Assembly: GCA_964007475.1 (NCBI GenBank)
Contig: OZ023273.1
Coordinates: 115,801,812-115,865,811 of the forward strand
Reading direction: 5' to 3'
DNA length: 64,000 nucleotides
From: Hybos culiciformis
Taxonomy: Eukaryota > Arthropoda > Insecta > Diptera > Hybotidae
Shown: one piece after another, positions 1-12,265 of the stretch
Layout of the letters: each line of letters starts with the position of its first letter
Numbering within the stretch: the first letter of the stretch is position 1
Position numbers and translations under genes: made by a program
The notes under the pieces: generated by a model
Seen by the model: the letters and a program-made list of their open reading frames with translations, nothing else
Database searches by the model: none
Told to the model about the DNA's origin: nothing

Positions 1-748
1 TTTGCCTCCTCCTCTACGAGACGAAAATTATTTTAATTTTTTACATTAAAAAGTATTCGACGGATTTTAGTTTTTGTTATTAAATAAGCCGAAATTAAAA
101 TAATTTATTGAATTTTTTTTATTAAATAAAAAAAATAGATGTAAAAATTTTTCTTCAATGAATTTTTATGTGAAAATTGTTTTCCTTTTAACAAATTTTT
201 CTTAAGAGAAAATAATATTATTGAAGTACAAAACCGAAGAATTCGAAAAGTAAAAATGAACTGATGTCAGAATTATAAAAGGATGAATTTTTATAAAAAA
301 AAAAAAAATATCCTTTTTGCTATGTAAAATTTTTCCGAATTTATTATTGATTTTTCTTTTTCGAAAATAAAATTTTTAGGACAGAAAAAGTTAACGTTAT
401 TAATTGAATTTGTTTTTTTTTTTAAATATTCAAATGATAATTTCGATTAAAGTTAATCTCGTTCATCAATTTCATTTGGCATTCCTTTTTATTTAAGGGG
501 GCAATTACGATAATCGTAGAAAAAGTCCAAACACATTTATAATTAATATGGATTTTTGGTTTTACTCATAAAAGCTCCCCTTTACACTTATTAATAAATT
601 AATATCTTTAATAATCCTGAAATTTGGCAAATTATCAACATTTCACAAAAATGATAATGAACTAAGTTACTAAATGAAGTTCCATACCCCAGAACCTGAT
701 TTTCACATTTAGATTTAACGAGCACTATTCCGAATACTTAATTACAGC
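1..748. other. AT-rich sequence without a recognised gene
   Basis: No open reading frame, RNA gene or bounded repeat was recognised in this stretch. It is AT-rich with many homopolymer runs and ends at the target-site duplication of the adjacent hAT-type element. Confidence 0.5.
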
Positions 749-756
749 CGAATTCT

Positions 757-1768
757 CAGGGTTGGACTGGCTTTAAAAATTAAACCGGGAATTTTTGGAC
801 TACCGGCCCATTTCTCCACATAAAAAATACATTGATTATCCACTTCTCTATATATAAAAAAATGTAATACTCATTCAGAATATAGACCCAAATAAATACT
901 CATTTCTATAAATAATTAAAATAATTTTGGAACACTAGGTTCTATAATTTTTTTAATTCAATACAAAATAAAAAAAAGTATAGGAACTGAACGAAAAAGT
1001 TTAAGAATTAGTGTTAATTAAATTGGAATATTGGGAAAGAATTAAATTAAGGATTTGTAAATTATGAATCCATCCATCTATTTTCACTCTAATGGAAAGG
1101 GGAATATACCTTTAGATGTTTTAACAATCCAATCAAAGTTGCAATAACTCCTTAACAAATTTCTAAATTTTCTGATATCATAAATGTTGCTTTTAATTTT
1201 AAAGTTTTTGGGAACACAACCCACAACTAACACTAATCAAATATAAACTTTGATGAAATCTTTTTAAATTGATTACCAATATGGCTTTTGACACTTTTTG
1301 AATAAATAATCTGTATTCGATTTTCTTTCCAAACATGAAGATTATAAACTAAGATTTTAGAATTGAAAAAATTATTTAAATCTAATTCAAAATGAGTTGC
1401 AGAACACGGAAATCGCATACTTATCATCTATTTTAGCACAAAAGAGCTCATTCTATTAGATGTTAGAATCTCATCGAATCAATTAACAAACATTTTTTTT
1501 ACCCAGGTTTCTTTTTTAACTAATATATTTTACTCAATATAACTTTCCTGTTAAAAACATTTTCAAAGTTTGATTGTTTAGCATTAAGTACCGTACTTTC
1601 GAAGTTACTATATTTCGATTCTTTCCCAAAAACCATTTCCAGTCAAAATATATTTAAATCAGATTCCGTTGTATCTTTAAAATATTTAGTAAGTTTAAAT
1701 TTACAGGCCCAAATATCACCGGCCCACCGGGAAATGTCCCGATGTCCCGGTGGGTCAGTCCAACCCTG
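757..1768. mobile_element. Non-autonomous hAT-type transposon, 1.0 kb
   Basis: The ends form an inverted repeat: CAGGGTTGGACTGGC at the left and the complement of CAGGGTTGGACTG at the right. The element is flanked by a perfect 8-bp duplication, CGAATTCT, at 749-756 and 1769-1776. An 8-bp duplication with CAGGG-type ends is the signature of the hAT superfamily. No transposase frame is visible inside; the 64-residue frame at 1233-1427 has no recognisable similarity. The ends also carry GGCCCA/CCGGGA-rich subterminal sequence (about 785-815 and 1707-1750). The element must have been moved in trans. Confidence 0.88.
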
Positions 1769-1776
1769 CGAATTCT

Positions 1777-3701
1777 AAACATTTTTTAAAATTCCTTGAA
1801 TCGAAATCTATTATTACATGTTATTTTTTATCCATATGAATTTTCCATCTCTAATCGAGGAACTTAAAATTTTATTGAGCTACTACAATCGACATTATAC
1901 TTACTGATTTTAATTTCATTGAAACTTTTTAAAAATATTTTCAATTTAAAATTTCTTGTTCAGACCCTTGGTTACAAAGTGAGGAAGATTACGCATATTT
2001 TGACTATATCGAAATCGGACTGGTACTTTAATACGTGTTTCAGTATTGAACCCACAAACTGAATTAGAAATATGCGGTAGTCCCCCCAGATAATAGAAAC
2101 CTTTAGTCCGTTTATTTAAGTAAATCCGGCTATAAACAATACAAAAATTAAAAAAGAATTGATTTTGCGACAAAAATTTCCGAATATTCTAAAAAGTAAT
2201 GAAATAAAAACTGAATAAAAAATATATAATTATGTATATTACTTACATCGAAGAACCTTAATTAAAAAATTAACAGATATTTAAACAGATATTTCATAAT
2301 TTTATTATTTCAGAATCTGCTAAATGGAAAATTGTACTAATTGGGAATCGCACATGTTAATTTCAACGACAGATTTAAATTAAAGATAAATACCCGCATC
2401 TGACGCAGTATTCTCCATAGTTTGGAACCTTCCCAACTTCAAAGTAAAAAGTAGAGGTTAAAATAATATATTACTATTTACATTTATAAATGAAAATGAA
2501 TCGGATTACGTCAATTGTCAACCAATTTTATATTTTCAATAATCTCCAACCTAAAATACATTTTTAATTATTTTAAAAACAAACACACCAACTTCCAATT
2601 TTTTTAAAATCTAGAATTTATTTAGTCCTTATTTATTAATAAAAAAAACTAGATTCTTAAAAAAAATTCATTTAACAAAAAAAAAAATAAGTATTTCTTA
2701 ATCAAACTCACATAATTAATGTGTCACATTATAAATTTTTTTTATTAAATAAAAATTAATTTGAAATTAATGAATAATTTTAAATTATACCATTATTTTG
2801 TTTATATGTGAGTTATATAAAAACAAACACAAAATTGTATTAGATATTTATTTAAATTGTAAAATAAGAGATCCGTGATATGTGAGATGATGTCATAATG
2901 TCAATTGACTTTATGTATCAAAAGTAGAGTATTAAAGTTAATTGACATTATGTTACTTTGTAAAACGGGTATAAAGTCAAACTTTTAAGTTCAATTCAGT
3001 TCAGTTCAATTCAATTAATAAAACTTGGATAAAATTAAAAACAAATGACATAAATAACGCCAATTGACTTTATGTTCCATTTACAAACTGTCATAACGTC
3101 AATTGACTTGAACTCATTTTTTGAGACACAAAGTTAATTGAAGTTAAGCAATGATGAACTTTTAACATCCCAACTCGAAAAGTATCTTTACAAGCAAACA
3201 AAATTTCCTTATTTAAATTTTCACCATTTTAATATTTGTATTTGTAGAAAACAAAATATTCTAAACTAAAATTATTCACGTAATAATTGATTTATATTCC
3301 AAAGAATTAAAAATTTGCTTTCTTATTTTAGAAAAAAAATTTTTTATTGAAAAAAACAAAAATTATCAAAATTATACGAAACGTAAAAAAAATTGTTGAT
3401 AAATTTTAAACAACTTAAATATTTTTTAATTTGAAAGAATATATATCAGTTTTAGTTGAGAAATTATATTAGATAAAAAAAATATAAATTTAGTTTCTTA
3501 ATAAATAAGAATTTTAAAAATATTATTTTTATTTTACTTTCGTTGTCATTTTTCTAGATCTAATTTGAAAATAATTATTAAAAAAAAAAATAAATAACTT
3601 TCAGTTGAATTCAAATATTTTTTTTTAAAGAATAAAAACAAGTTTCAAAAACTGAATGTATGCTTTGCATAAATAAAACAAAATTATGTAGATAGAATTA
3701 T
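1777..3701. other. Gene-free AT-rich stretch 3' of vasa
   Basis: Between the hAT element and the vasa stop codon I see no gene. It should contain the vasa 3' UTR and polyadenylation site near its right end. A cluster of about five short palindromic motifs lies at 2890-3145 (separate entry). The rest is low-complexity AT sequence. Confidence 0.45.
2890..3145. repeat. Cluster of quasi-palindromic TCAATTGAC motifs
   Basis: A motif close to CATAAYGTCAATTGACTTTA recurs near 2895, 3055 and 3090 on the plus strand and in reverse near 2934 and 3133. The core GTCAATTGAC is itself a perfect palindrome. The first two copies face each other and could form a hairpin. Whether this is a decayed MITE or a protein-binding cluster cannot be told from the sequence; no bounding duplication was found. 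Confidence 0.5.
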
Positions 3702-6700
3702 CTACCATTCTTCATCAGGTTCTTGAGCAATTGGAACATTACTACCACGTACATCTCTTCCACCGAATTCATTATTCGAATAGTTACTAGTGCCATGTGA
3801 CGATTCTTTTAGAAAATCGGGAACATCTTGATCAGCTTGCTCCAGAATTTTTACTAAATGTGGAGCAAGAGCTGAGTCAAAATCAGCATTATAAAAACTA
3901 CTGGCCTTACCACGATTTCCTAAACGTCCAGTTCGACCAATTCTATGGACATATTCATCAATACTATTCGGTAAGTCATAATTTATCACATGCTTCACAT
4001 TTCTCATATCTAAAACATAATAATTTGTGATTAAAACATTAAGCTTAATGTGAAACTTATTTAAAAAAATAAAATTATATTTACCTAAACCTCTAGCAGC
4101 AACAGAGGTTGCAATCAATACAGACATTCTACCCGATTTAAAATCACGAAGAGCCTGTTCGCGTTCTCTCTGTAAGCGATCGCCGTGAATTGAAGTGGTG
4201 GGAACAGATTTTTCTGATAATAATGAAGCCAAGAAGTCGGTATCACGTTTCTTTTCAACAAAGACTATTGTTCCACCCTGGGTGTCTCTTTCTAAAATTT
4301 CAATGAGTTTTTTCCGTTTTTCAAATTTTGTAACTGCATAAATAGTCTGTTCCACATCGGAACATGCACCACCGACATTTCCAACAGCTACAAAAATATA
4401 ATCTTTCAAAAATTGGCCAGCCAATCTTTGAATTTCTTCAGGAAATGTAGCTGAAAACATTAATGTTTGACGGTCTTCTCGTGCACGCATTGTTTCATGA
4501 TTCATCACTTTTTCGACCGAAGGCATAAAACCCATATCCAACATACGATCTGCTTCATCCAATACAACAAAACGTGTATTCTCAAATGTTATAAATGTAC
4601 GATCTACAAAATCGATTAAGCGACCTGGTGTAGCTACTAAAATGTGGCATCCCCTAGCTATGTTATCCTTCTGATGATTAACAGCTGTACCACCATATGC
4701 TATTGCTATTTTAAGGAATGAATCTCGAGCAAATTTTCGGGCTTCCTCAAAAATTTGTATTGTCAATTCCCGAGTAGGGGAAATTATTAATGCCTGTGGT
4801 TGTCCAATTTCCAAAGTCTCATTTTCACATAAAAGAGCATTTATAATTGGCAATAGAAAAGCAGCCTAATAAAAAAAAATAGACAAAAATTAAAAATTAA
4901 ACAATATTTCGCGCTTGTAAATAAGTACAATTAAAAGAAATCTTTAAGAAATTTATCAATTATTATATTTTTGTAGAAGCATTGATTACAAAATTATTTT
5001 TCCATGCGTATCCCTTAATTCCAAGATTTTCATTCAAGTACACTTAATCACACTCACAGTTTTCCCAGACCCAGTTTGAGCACAGCCCATTAAATCTCGC
5101 TTTTCTATAATAATTGGAACAGCATGCTTCTGAATGGGAGTTGGCGTTTTATATCCAGACTTCGAGACATTTTTCAGAACAAAATCTTTTAATCCAGATT
5201 CTTCAAAACTTAAAATCGGTTTTGGAGCATCGTCACCAGAAACCTAAAATTTACACACTTATTGTAAAAAATCTCAATCAAATTATATTACAATTATACT
5301 ACCTTCACTGGAATTTTTTCGTATTTATCAAAATTTATTCCTGACGATATTCCTTGTCCAAAAATTTCGTTTTCGTCTTCAGTTGGGGCTGGCGGTATAT
5401 AAAGTTCTTTTTTTTCGGTCTCTTGCCCTTCACCGTTGTTATTGTTGAAATTCGGCCTATCATCGTCATCTCCGAATCCTCCTCGGCCACCACCACCACG
5501 ACCACGTCCACCACCACGGCCTCCCCCGCGTCCTCTTCCTCGTCCTCTTCGTTCAAATCCTTCACCTTAAAACCGTAAAAAAAAAAACAATTTATCCATA
5601 TAATGCACATTACAAAATCAATTAAAAAAATTAATAAATTTTTAACTAATTTACAAATAATAAATAAAGCATATTTAAAAAAAAAATACCATTTCCATCA
5701 CCACCTCCAAAATCATTAAATTCACCTCTATCTCCTCCAAAACCGCCGCCGCCACGACCTCGTCCGCGTCCTAAAAATTTGATATTAAAATTGATGTAAA
5801 ACATTAAAAGACAATTAGTTTGAAAAATTACCACCACCACGCCCCCTTCCACCACCGCGACTGTTCCTATCATAACCATTTTGATCAGATTCGTGATCAC
5901 TGAAATCTTGGCCGCCGCCGCCACCACCACCATTGCCCCATTCATCATTATTATAATTACCGCCACCAAAATTCTTGCCTGCTGCGCCCTAAAAAAAAAG
6001 GTGTCAAGAAAAATATTATTGTATTGATTTAAGTAAATTTAAAATTTGTAGAATGGGCTAAAAATAAAAATTCTAACTAATTTTTTTTGCGAAGTTTTGA
6101 AACATAGCTATATTATACATATGAACTGGTTTTTTTGAAAGTGGTATAAGTCCATTTTTTTATGTATCATTTTTTCATGTAAATATGGAGAGAAGGTGGC
6201 TATATCTTACTAAAATTACCATTAACTCATTTTTTTTAAAAAGTGGACTTATACCACTTTCAAAAAAAAACAGCTCATATAGACCTAAGTAAACATAATA
6301 GCAGAGTAACAATAAAATAATAGTAAACTTAACATAGCAGAGTAACAATAAAATAATTTTAAACTTAACATAGCAGAAATAATAAAGTATGGAATGTCGC
6401 ATTGCATTTAAACTAAAAATGTTTTTATATTTGTATATATTAATGCAATATTAAATACTTTCTCACCTTAATTTTGTATAAATGATTCGGTGAATGAGTT
6501 AGTGAACATAAAAAAATAAAATATTAAAGTATTCAACAACATGCTTGATGAAAATGATTTTCACGTTGGTGACGGATATATTCTAAGTTAATAGCAAACA
6601 AAAAACATTTAGAATTCAATATGCTTTACTTTATTATCTCTGATAATTATGTTAACATTGTTAGGTATGAAAGATTAAAGTTTCTGATACCCAAAAAATA

Positions 6701-6766
6701 AACAATTAAAAAAACTAATATTTTTATACTTACAGCTCCATCATCTTCAGCCCATTCATCTGCCAT
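3702..6766 (-). CDS. vas: Vasa, DEAD-box RNA helicase of the germ line
   Basis: Seven coding exons read on the minus strand: 6766-6734, 5988-5832, 5770-5690, 5565-5303, 5243-5058, 4865-4085 and 4009-3702. All junctions are GT-AG and keep frame, giving 602 residues. The N-terminus (MADEWAEDDGA, compare acidic tryptophan-containing Vasa starts) is followed by Gly/Arg-rich RGG-type repeats (about residues 30-140), then the Vasa-specific stretch YIPPAPTEDENEIF and the helicase core: Q motif GYKTPTPIQ (about 208), AQTGSGKT (233), PTREL (270), DEAD (343), SAT (378), HRIGRTGR (522). It ends in DEEW, a typical Vasa terminus. No CCHC zinc knuckles are present. Vasa is an ATP-dependent RNA helicase of germ granules acting in germ-cell formation and the piRNA pathway. 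The start at 6766 is preferred because a good splice acceptor (TTTAG) ends at 6769; an in-frame ATG at 6808 would add 14 residues. Confidence 0.95.
4010..4084 (-). other. 75-bp in-frame intron of vasa between helicase motifs
   Basis: The donor GTAAAT follows ...ARGL and the acceptor TTTTAG precedes DMRNVKHV. Removing 75 bases restores the conserved helicase motif V, ARGLD. The intron is an exact multiple of three with no stop codon, so reading through it adds 25 residues within motif V. The family alignment leaves little doubt that it is spliced in the functional mRNA. Confidence 0.85.
6119..6280. mobile_element. Short hairpin MITE in vasa intron 1
   Basis: The two ends are about 40-base inverted repeats: 6119-6161 and 6233-6280 share, in opposite orientation, GAAAGTGGTATAAGTCCA preceded by an ATATGA-AC/GC-TG terminus. 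No target-site duplication could be fixed. It lies between vasa exon 1 (6734) and exon 2 (5988), on neither splice site. Confidence 0.7.
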
Positions 6767-7760
6767 AGCTAAAGTTAAGAAATACAAAGGTCTTCGTTTA
6801 GTTTCCATTTTTAAAAAAATTTATCAAAAATATATTTCAAAAAAAATTTTTAATTGAATTTTTTTATTAAAAGTAAAAAAAAAAAGGTTCAAAATAAAAT
6901 TTATGCTATCGAGGCTTCATTTTCTATCGATGCTTCATTTTTGAAGAAATACACAATAATAATAAAATTATTTATTTATTTAAAAGAAAACATATAATGC
7001 AAAAAAAACACAAACAAAATATGTGTTATTTCGTGGAATTAAGTTTTGCTAATTTCAACTAAAAAACCGCAGACAGTAGCAGCGTTGACGTTTAACAATG
7101 CAAAAAAAAAAAAATAACAAAAATATTTTTCCATCTGTGGTGTAGCGTTCATTGTCACTTTGTACCAAAATTCAATTGTCAACAAATGAAAACTACAAGT
7201 TAAATTGTAGTTCATCAAAATGTTGTTTCCGAAAAAAATATTTTATACATCTAAATATGAATTATCAAACTTCGGACGACTAAAATTTAAATTTATTTGT
7301 AGGATATTTTGAATTCAAATAAATCTGTTGAGCTTATTAAATTCAGTTATATTCAAGGTGGGAAGATATTTTTATATATTATAATATAAATAATAATTGG
7401 TATATTTTACTACAAAGAATGGTTCCTCTAGAAATATGAATTGATTTATATAAAAACAGAATAGATAGGTCTTATTCCATTGATTAAGAATATTAATTAT
7501 CATAAATGAAGTGTAAGATTTATAATGTAAAATAAATTTTTGTTCTACAGCAGAGAGAGTTCAATTTTATATTTTCTCAACTCAAAAAATAATTACATTG
7601 TGCTTATTATACAATTTTTTTCAGTTGAAGAAATAAAAAATTGATAGCTATGCGAGCTTAACTTTTGTATGTCAAGTCGACACAAAAATTTCTTATACAG
7701 AATTAATCTTATTATTATACTTAAGTTTATGATATTATTACTAATAAAATAAGGTTGGTA

Positions 7761-8252
7761 TTAACTAACTATATTCTTAATTAATGATTCAACACCAAAC
7801 AAAACAGACATACCAATATCATTTTCATTTCTATGTTCTTCGTTTTCTTCTTCAAATTTAAAAAAATTATTATAATAATCAGGAAAAAGATTAGGCGTAA
7901 ATAATTCTTTGCCATCGGGATTTGGTAAATTTAAATATGTTTCTTTTTTTAATGGAAATTTTGATACATCAAAATTAAGTGTTAAGGGTTGAACAAAATT
8001 TAAAAATTCAAAAATTTCATTTAAATTGATATTCATATTTTGGAATGCCATAGCTAAATCATTAAAATTTGGCTCATGACGATTACACATTTCCCCATAA
8101 TATTTTGTCTTCATTGATAACTGCTTTAAATATCTGTCAAGCAAATCAATAATTATTTCCAATGCCGAAGGCTGTATTGAATGCCATCCGATATTGTCAC
8201 AAATTTTAGCCACACAAATTTTTAAAAGTTCTGCAACATATTTTTCTGTCAT
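7761..8252 (-). CDS. Taf3: TAF3-like histone-fold protein or first coding exon (TFIID subunit 3)
   Basis: A 163-residue frame starts MTEKYVAELLKICVAKICDN and continues through a typical TAF3/BIP2 histone fold: QPSALEIIIDLLDRYLKQL, then HEPNFNDLAMAFQNMNINLNEI, then the conserved FPLKKETYLN-type linker after the fold. TAF3 pairs with TAF10 in TFIID at Pol II promoters. Family members are far longer (a basic middle region and a C-terminal PHD finger), so this is probably only the first coding exon. A consensus donor, GTATGTCTG, starts at 7813 right after ...NENDIG; if used, the last 17 residues before the stop are intronic. No later TAF3 exon or PHD finger is found to the left in this window, so the rest would lie beyond vasa (making vasa nested), or the gene is truncated. 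The histone-fold identification is firm; the gene model is not. Confidence 0.75.
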   Translation of the reverse strand: MTEKYVAELLKICVAKICDNIGWHSIQPSALEIIIDLLDRYLKQLSMKTKYYGEMCNRHEPNFNDLAMAFQNMNINLNEIFEFLNFVQPLTLNFDVSKFPLKKETYLNLPNPDGKELFTPNLFPDYYNNFFKFEEENEEHRNENDIGMSVLFGVESLIKNIVS

Positions 8253-8551
8253 TTTTTAGTAGTTTTGTTTTCTATAAAATTATTTATTATAAAAAATAAA
8301 TTTTTTTTTTTTAACAAATTTTGTTTTTTTTTTTTTAAATCGGAAAATCAGAGTAGGATGTTAAAATTTAAAAACTTCAGAGTTTTCACTAAATGTTTTC
8401 AAAGATGTTCAGACACAATTGTGCCGTGACGACGTTAAAAAAAAATTTAAAAATTACATTTTATTATAAAATTTTATGACAGTGATTATAATCTGAGCAT
8501 CACGGCTGTAATCGAATGACGTAAAAGTATTAAAATAATATTTTTTTATTA

Positions 8552-8851
8552 CCTAGTTTACATGAAAGTCCAACCGTGGTTGAGTTGAAATGTGGTTGAA
8601 AAGAGATCAAGTGTTTACATGATGTAGTCGAAAAGCATGTGGTTAAATTGAGTTTGAAAACAACAACAAAAAAGAAAGAAAAGAAACAGCTGTTGCTTAT
8701 TTTTAACCGGGTTAACCGTTTACATGGATAGAGTTAACTTAACCGAGCGAATTTCTTGGGTTGAGTCAGGTTAACCCAGGCTAACTCTAACACCGTTTAC
8801 ATGTAGTTGAACCGTAGTTGAACCCGGTTTCAACTCTCCATGTAAACTAGG
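8552..8851. mobile_element. 300-bp MITE with TA duplication
   Basis: The ends are inverted repeats CCTAGTTTACATG...AGT. TA flanks both ends (8550-8551 and 8852-8853), consistent with a Tc1/mariner-type or related TA-targeting element. Further GTTTACATG/CATGTAAAC and GGTTAACC-like subterminal repeats lie inside. There is no coding capacity. It lies about 300 bp upstream of the TAF3-like start. Confidence 0.82.
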
Positions 8852-8853
8852 TA

Positions 8854-11761
8854 TATGTACCTAAGAACAAAAAAAAAAAAGAAATCGTGGAACAGTGTTC
8901 TGATTAAAATCTTTCACACAATTTTATTTGCATACCTTCTTTAGTGTAATTGAGCATTGAAGAACTCTTGTATATGAAAAATTAAATCAGTCGTTGTTTC
9001 GAATAAAAAAAAAATACTAGGCAGTAATTTTAGTAACCGATAGAGGACAAATCCTAGGCCTAGCATTCTTATATTTTTTGTGTACAATAAGAAAGCTTAT
9101 TTAAACAAAGTGTTTTGAAGCTATTTTATCTTGCAGTGTAGATACGAAAAGCAGTGGTTGACCTTATTTATTTCTCACGAAAAATTTTCTTACTTTTCTA
9201 TGACTAATTTTTAAATATATGTAGGATGAATTGAATTTTGCATTAAAATATAGAATGAATTTACCTACTTATAAGTAGGTACCTACCTCAAAAGCCAAAT
9301 TTTAATTATTATCATTGTCGAAATTTAAGATAGTAGACACCTACCTAGATAAATACTTAAATATTTACTAATAGTCCTAACGCAAGTCCGTTCAGTACGT
9401 ACAAAGAGTAAATCACAAAACAGCAAACCATTGATTGTTTAAATAAGCTAAGGAGAAATACTACCAAATATTTAAGACGAAAAATATGACTGATTCCAAA
9501 TGAAAGAGATTAAAATTTATGTTGTTGATTTTGTAGAGAAAGAATTTAATTGAGCCATAAGTGAGTGGTACATTTACATTTTGCTAACACTTATATGAGT
9601 AAGCAATGGAAAAAAAAAATTCATAAAAATTTACAGAATTAACAAATTTACAATTACTATCATTTTAGGTACCTATTTTCATTTCAGCCATTTCTGAGGA
9701 AACAGTGAAATTCCAGGACCCCATTGTAAAGTGAGGACAACGGACTTAGCACTTAATTGCCTACTACAGTACATAAATAATCCAGATAACTTGAAAAAAA
9801 AAATTAGTAAAAGCATTGAATAGATTTTTTTCACATTTATACATATTTTCATCTAACCCTATTCTATTCTAAGTATTTGAAAAAAATTTATTAAACTCAT
9901 CAATTAAAAATTAAAAAAAATTTTAAGATTAAAATTAAAAATTATTTTTTAATAAACAAATACGAAAACTATTAAGTGCTTATTTTATAAATTATATGAT
10001 AATAATGAAATTTTTCGAACTAAGCATTATTATTTCTAACCCAGTTCTTAAATTACAAAATGCGATAAAGAGAAATATTTTATTTTAAATTTAAAATCGG
10101 AATAGGTACTACCAAAAACAATTTTATTTCTTATACCTTATTTGTTATTGTTAGTTTTTTTATTTTTATTGTTATTTAATTTTATGTTATGAATTTGTAG
10201 CATTATTCACGTATGTAGGTAGGTACCTACCTAATGGAAAGTACGTCCATTTGATTTTGTGCACAGTGTAGGTATGTACAAAATAAATACCTCAATTAGA
10301 AATACTTTTTCTTGTTAAGACTAAATGATTCGACTTCTACATTTTAGTTGGCGTTTTTGTAAAATCAAAAATTTCAGTAGGTACCAATCCAATGTGACAT
10401 CTCATAAATAAAAATTTCTACTACCTACTATCTTCAAACTTTTAAAACATCAAATTTGGTCTAAAAATGGAATTTGATTGTGGTTATTTAAATAGTATAT
10501 TTAAATATGCAAGATTTATTTTGATTTGTTGACAATGCAAGTACTAAGTAGGTACTTAAGATTACAAAACATATACTGAGAGAAGTCTGAACGCCCGCTG
10601 TCAAAACAAAAAGAATTTTAACTTTTTTTGATATTTCGAAGACTTTACTTACAGCAGTTACCTACCTACGTTAAAACTTTGTAGGAATATCTCTCATGTG
10701 GATTAGTGCTAACCTATACTTTGCATGACACTCACATTTCGATATCAAAATTTAGAAAGAAGGTTCCTATAGCATTAGGAATGCAAAAATAAGTGTACCT
10801 AAATTCCTAGAGACAAATTATAGATTCATTAAAGCTTACTTGTGTTTAGTTCACCTAAGTTTACTAGAGAATAGGGTTCAGATTCAAATTCAATTAAAAA
10901 AAAATATTGATCTGATCCAGAGTATCCTAACCACGTTTATCAGCTGTGATTAAAAAAGAAAAAAATATCTAATTTTGAATTCCAGTTCTAATTGAATTGG
11001 GATCCGACTGGCAAGTTTTTTTTTTTTTTTTTTTAATTTTTTACTTTCTCAAATTCCTTTTTACCTAACTGAGTTTTTTTCTAATTTTAAAGTGACATTT
11101 TTTTTTCTTTTTCAAAGGAAAATTTACCATACCACCCAACCCAAGCTTTCAACATAACCTAACTTTAATATGTACGAAAAAAAAAGTTCCCGATCTGGTG
11201 TTTCCTCATTGTTTCCTTCAATTTTCAATTAAAACTTTTTTCCATTCAATTAAAATTAAAAATTTATTTAAGAAAAAATAATTTTAAAAAAAACTTATTA
11301 AAAAAAATAATTTTAAAAAATACTTACTTTTTTTTTTTTTGATTTTTTTTGCTTGTCAAACTTCTAAAATTTGGATTGAATTTACAATTAAATTCTTGAT
11401 TAGCACAATAGCAAACTTTTAATTGAAAAACAATTTTTATTTAAATTAATTTTTTTTTGGAATTTGCAAATTCAGAAAAATTGTCTTCTAGTTGTTTCGG
11501 TAATCACACGCCGGCAATGTGAACGGAAATATGAATGAATGAAAAAAAAAGAATTTCTCTATTCTTCTTTTTGTTGATGATATTTGATTTGTATTTGTTT
11601 GATTTTTTTTTAACGGTTTATAAAGAGGGAATCAGAAAACTTCTTAAAATTTATGAAGAAAGAGACACAAAGCAAAACAAAATTATTAATTTCGAAAAAT
11701 TCTCGCCATCTGTTAGATTTTTTTATTCTAAATTTTTTTTAAAGATATTTTTGAAGCGAGA
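8854..11761. other. Gene-free AT-rich stretch
   Basis: No gene or bounded element was recognised over about 2.9 kb. Short TACCTACCTA/TAGGTAGGTA runs recur (for example near 9280, 10215, 10660). The longest open frame nearby, 81 residues at 11535-11780, is low-complexity and has no recognisable domain. Confidence 0.4.
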
Positions 11762-11843
11762 TATGTTTTTCGAAAATTGAAATGAAGATTTTTTTTGAAT
11801 GGGTGTGTAAAATTTGTATGAAAATTTTTTCATATGGGTATTA

Positions 11844-12248
11844 TGCCTTGTTCAGACAATGAACTCTGATCATGATAATCTTACTTTTAGTGATTATCAT
11901 TCTTTTTTCCATGATTTGCTCATACAAAAAAAGTGTCATCGGAAATCATGATTATCGAAAATCATGAAAAATTTCAGGGATGAGTTTATAGTTGTTTACC
12001 ATCCATGTTACCCATTTCCACTCATTCCTAGTTATTTTTGACTTTTATTTTTGACATATTTTCTTTATTTACAAAACAAAAAAAAATTTGAGTAGCAAAT
12101 AATATTTATGTTTTTATTTTGTTTGCTTTCATGTTGTTTACTTTTTTTGTTTTCGTTCATAATCGCGTTCACACACGTTTTCAAAGTATGATTATCAACG
12201 CAAATCATGATTACGAAATCATGATTAAGTCGTTGTCTGAACAAGGCA
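11844..12248. mobile_element. 405-bp MITE, TGCCTTGTTCAGACAA ends
   Basis: The terminal inverted repeats are TGCCTTGTTCAGACAA followed by YGAMT. TA flanks both sides (11842-11843 and 12249-12250). Several internal copies of ATCATGATTATC in both orientations give it extensive secondary structure. No coding capacity. It is inserted in the loop of the older hairpin element. Confidence 0.85.
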
Positions 12249-12265
12249 TAAAATGAAAAAAATTC

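Noticed and set aside
3797..5344. Plus-strand frames over the vasa exons
   Set aside because: Shadow frames of the helicase exons.
5335..5969. Arginine-poor, valine/alanine-rich frames on the minus strand and a Thr/Ser-rich frame on the plus strand
   Set aside because: They are out-of-frame readings of the RGG-coding exons of vasa.
11535..11780. 81-residue plus-strand frame
   Set aside because: Lys/Phe/Ile-rich AT frame that runs into an arm of the old hairpin element; no domain, no splice or promoter signal.
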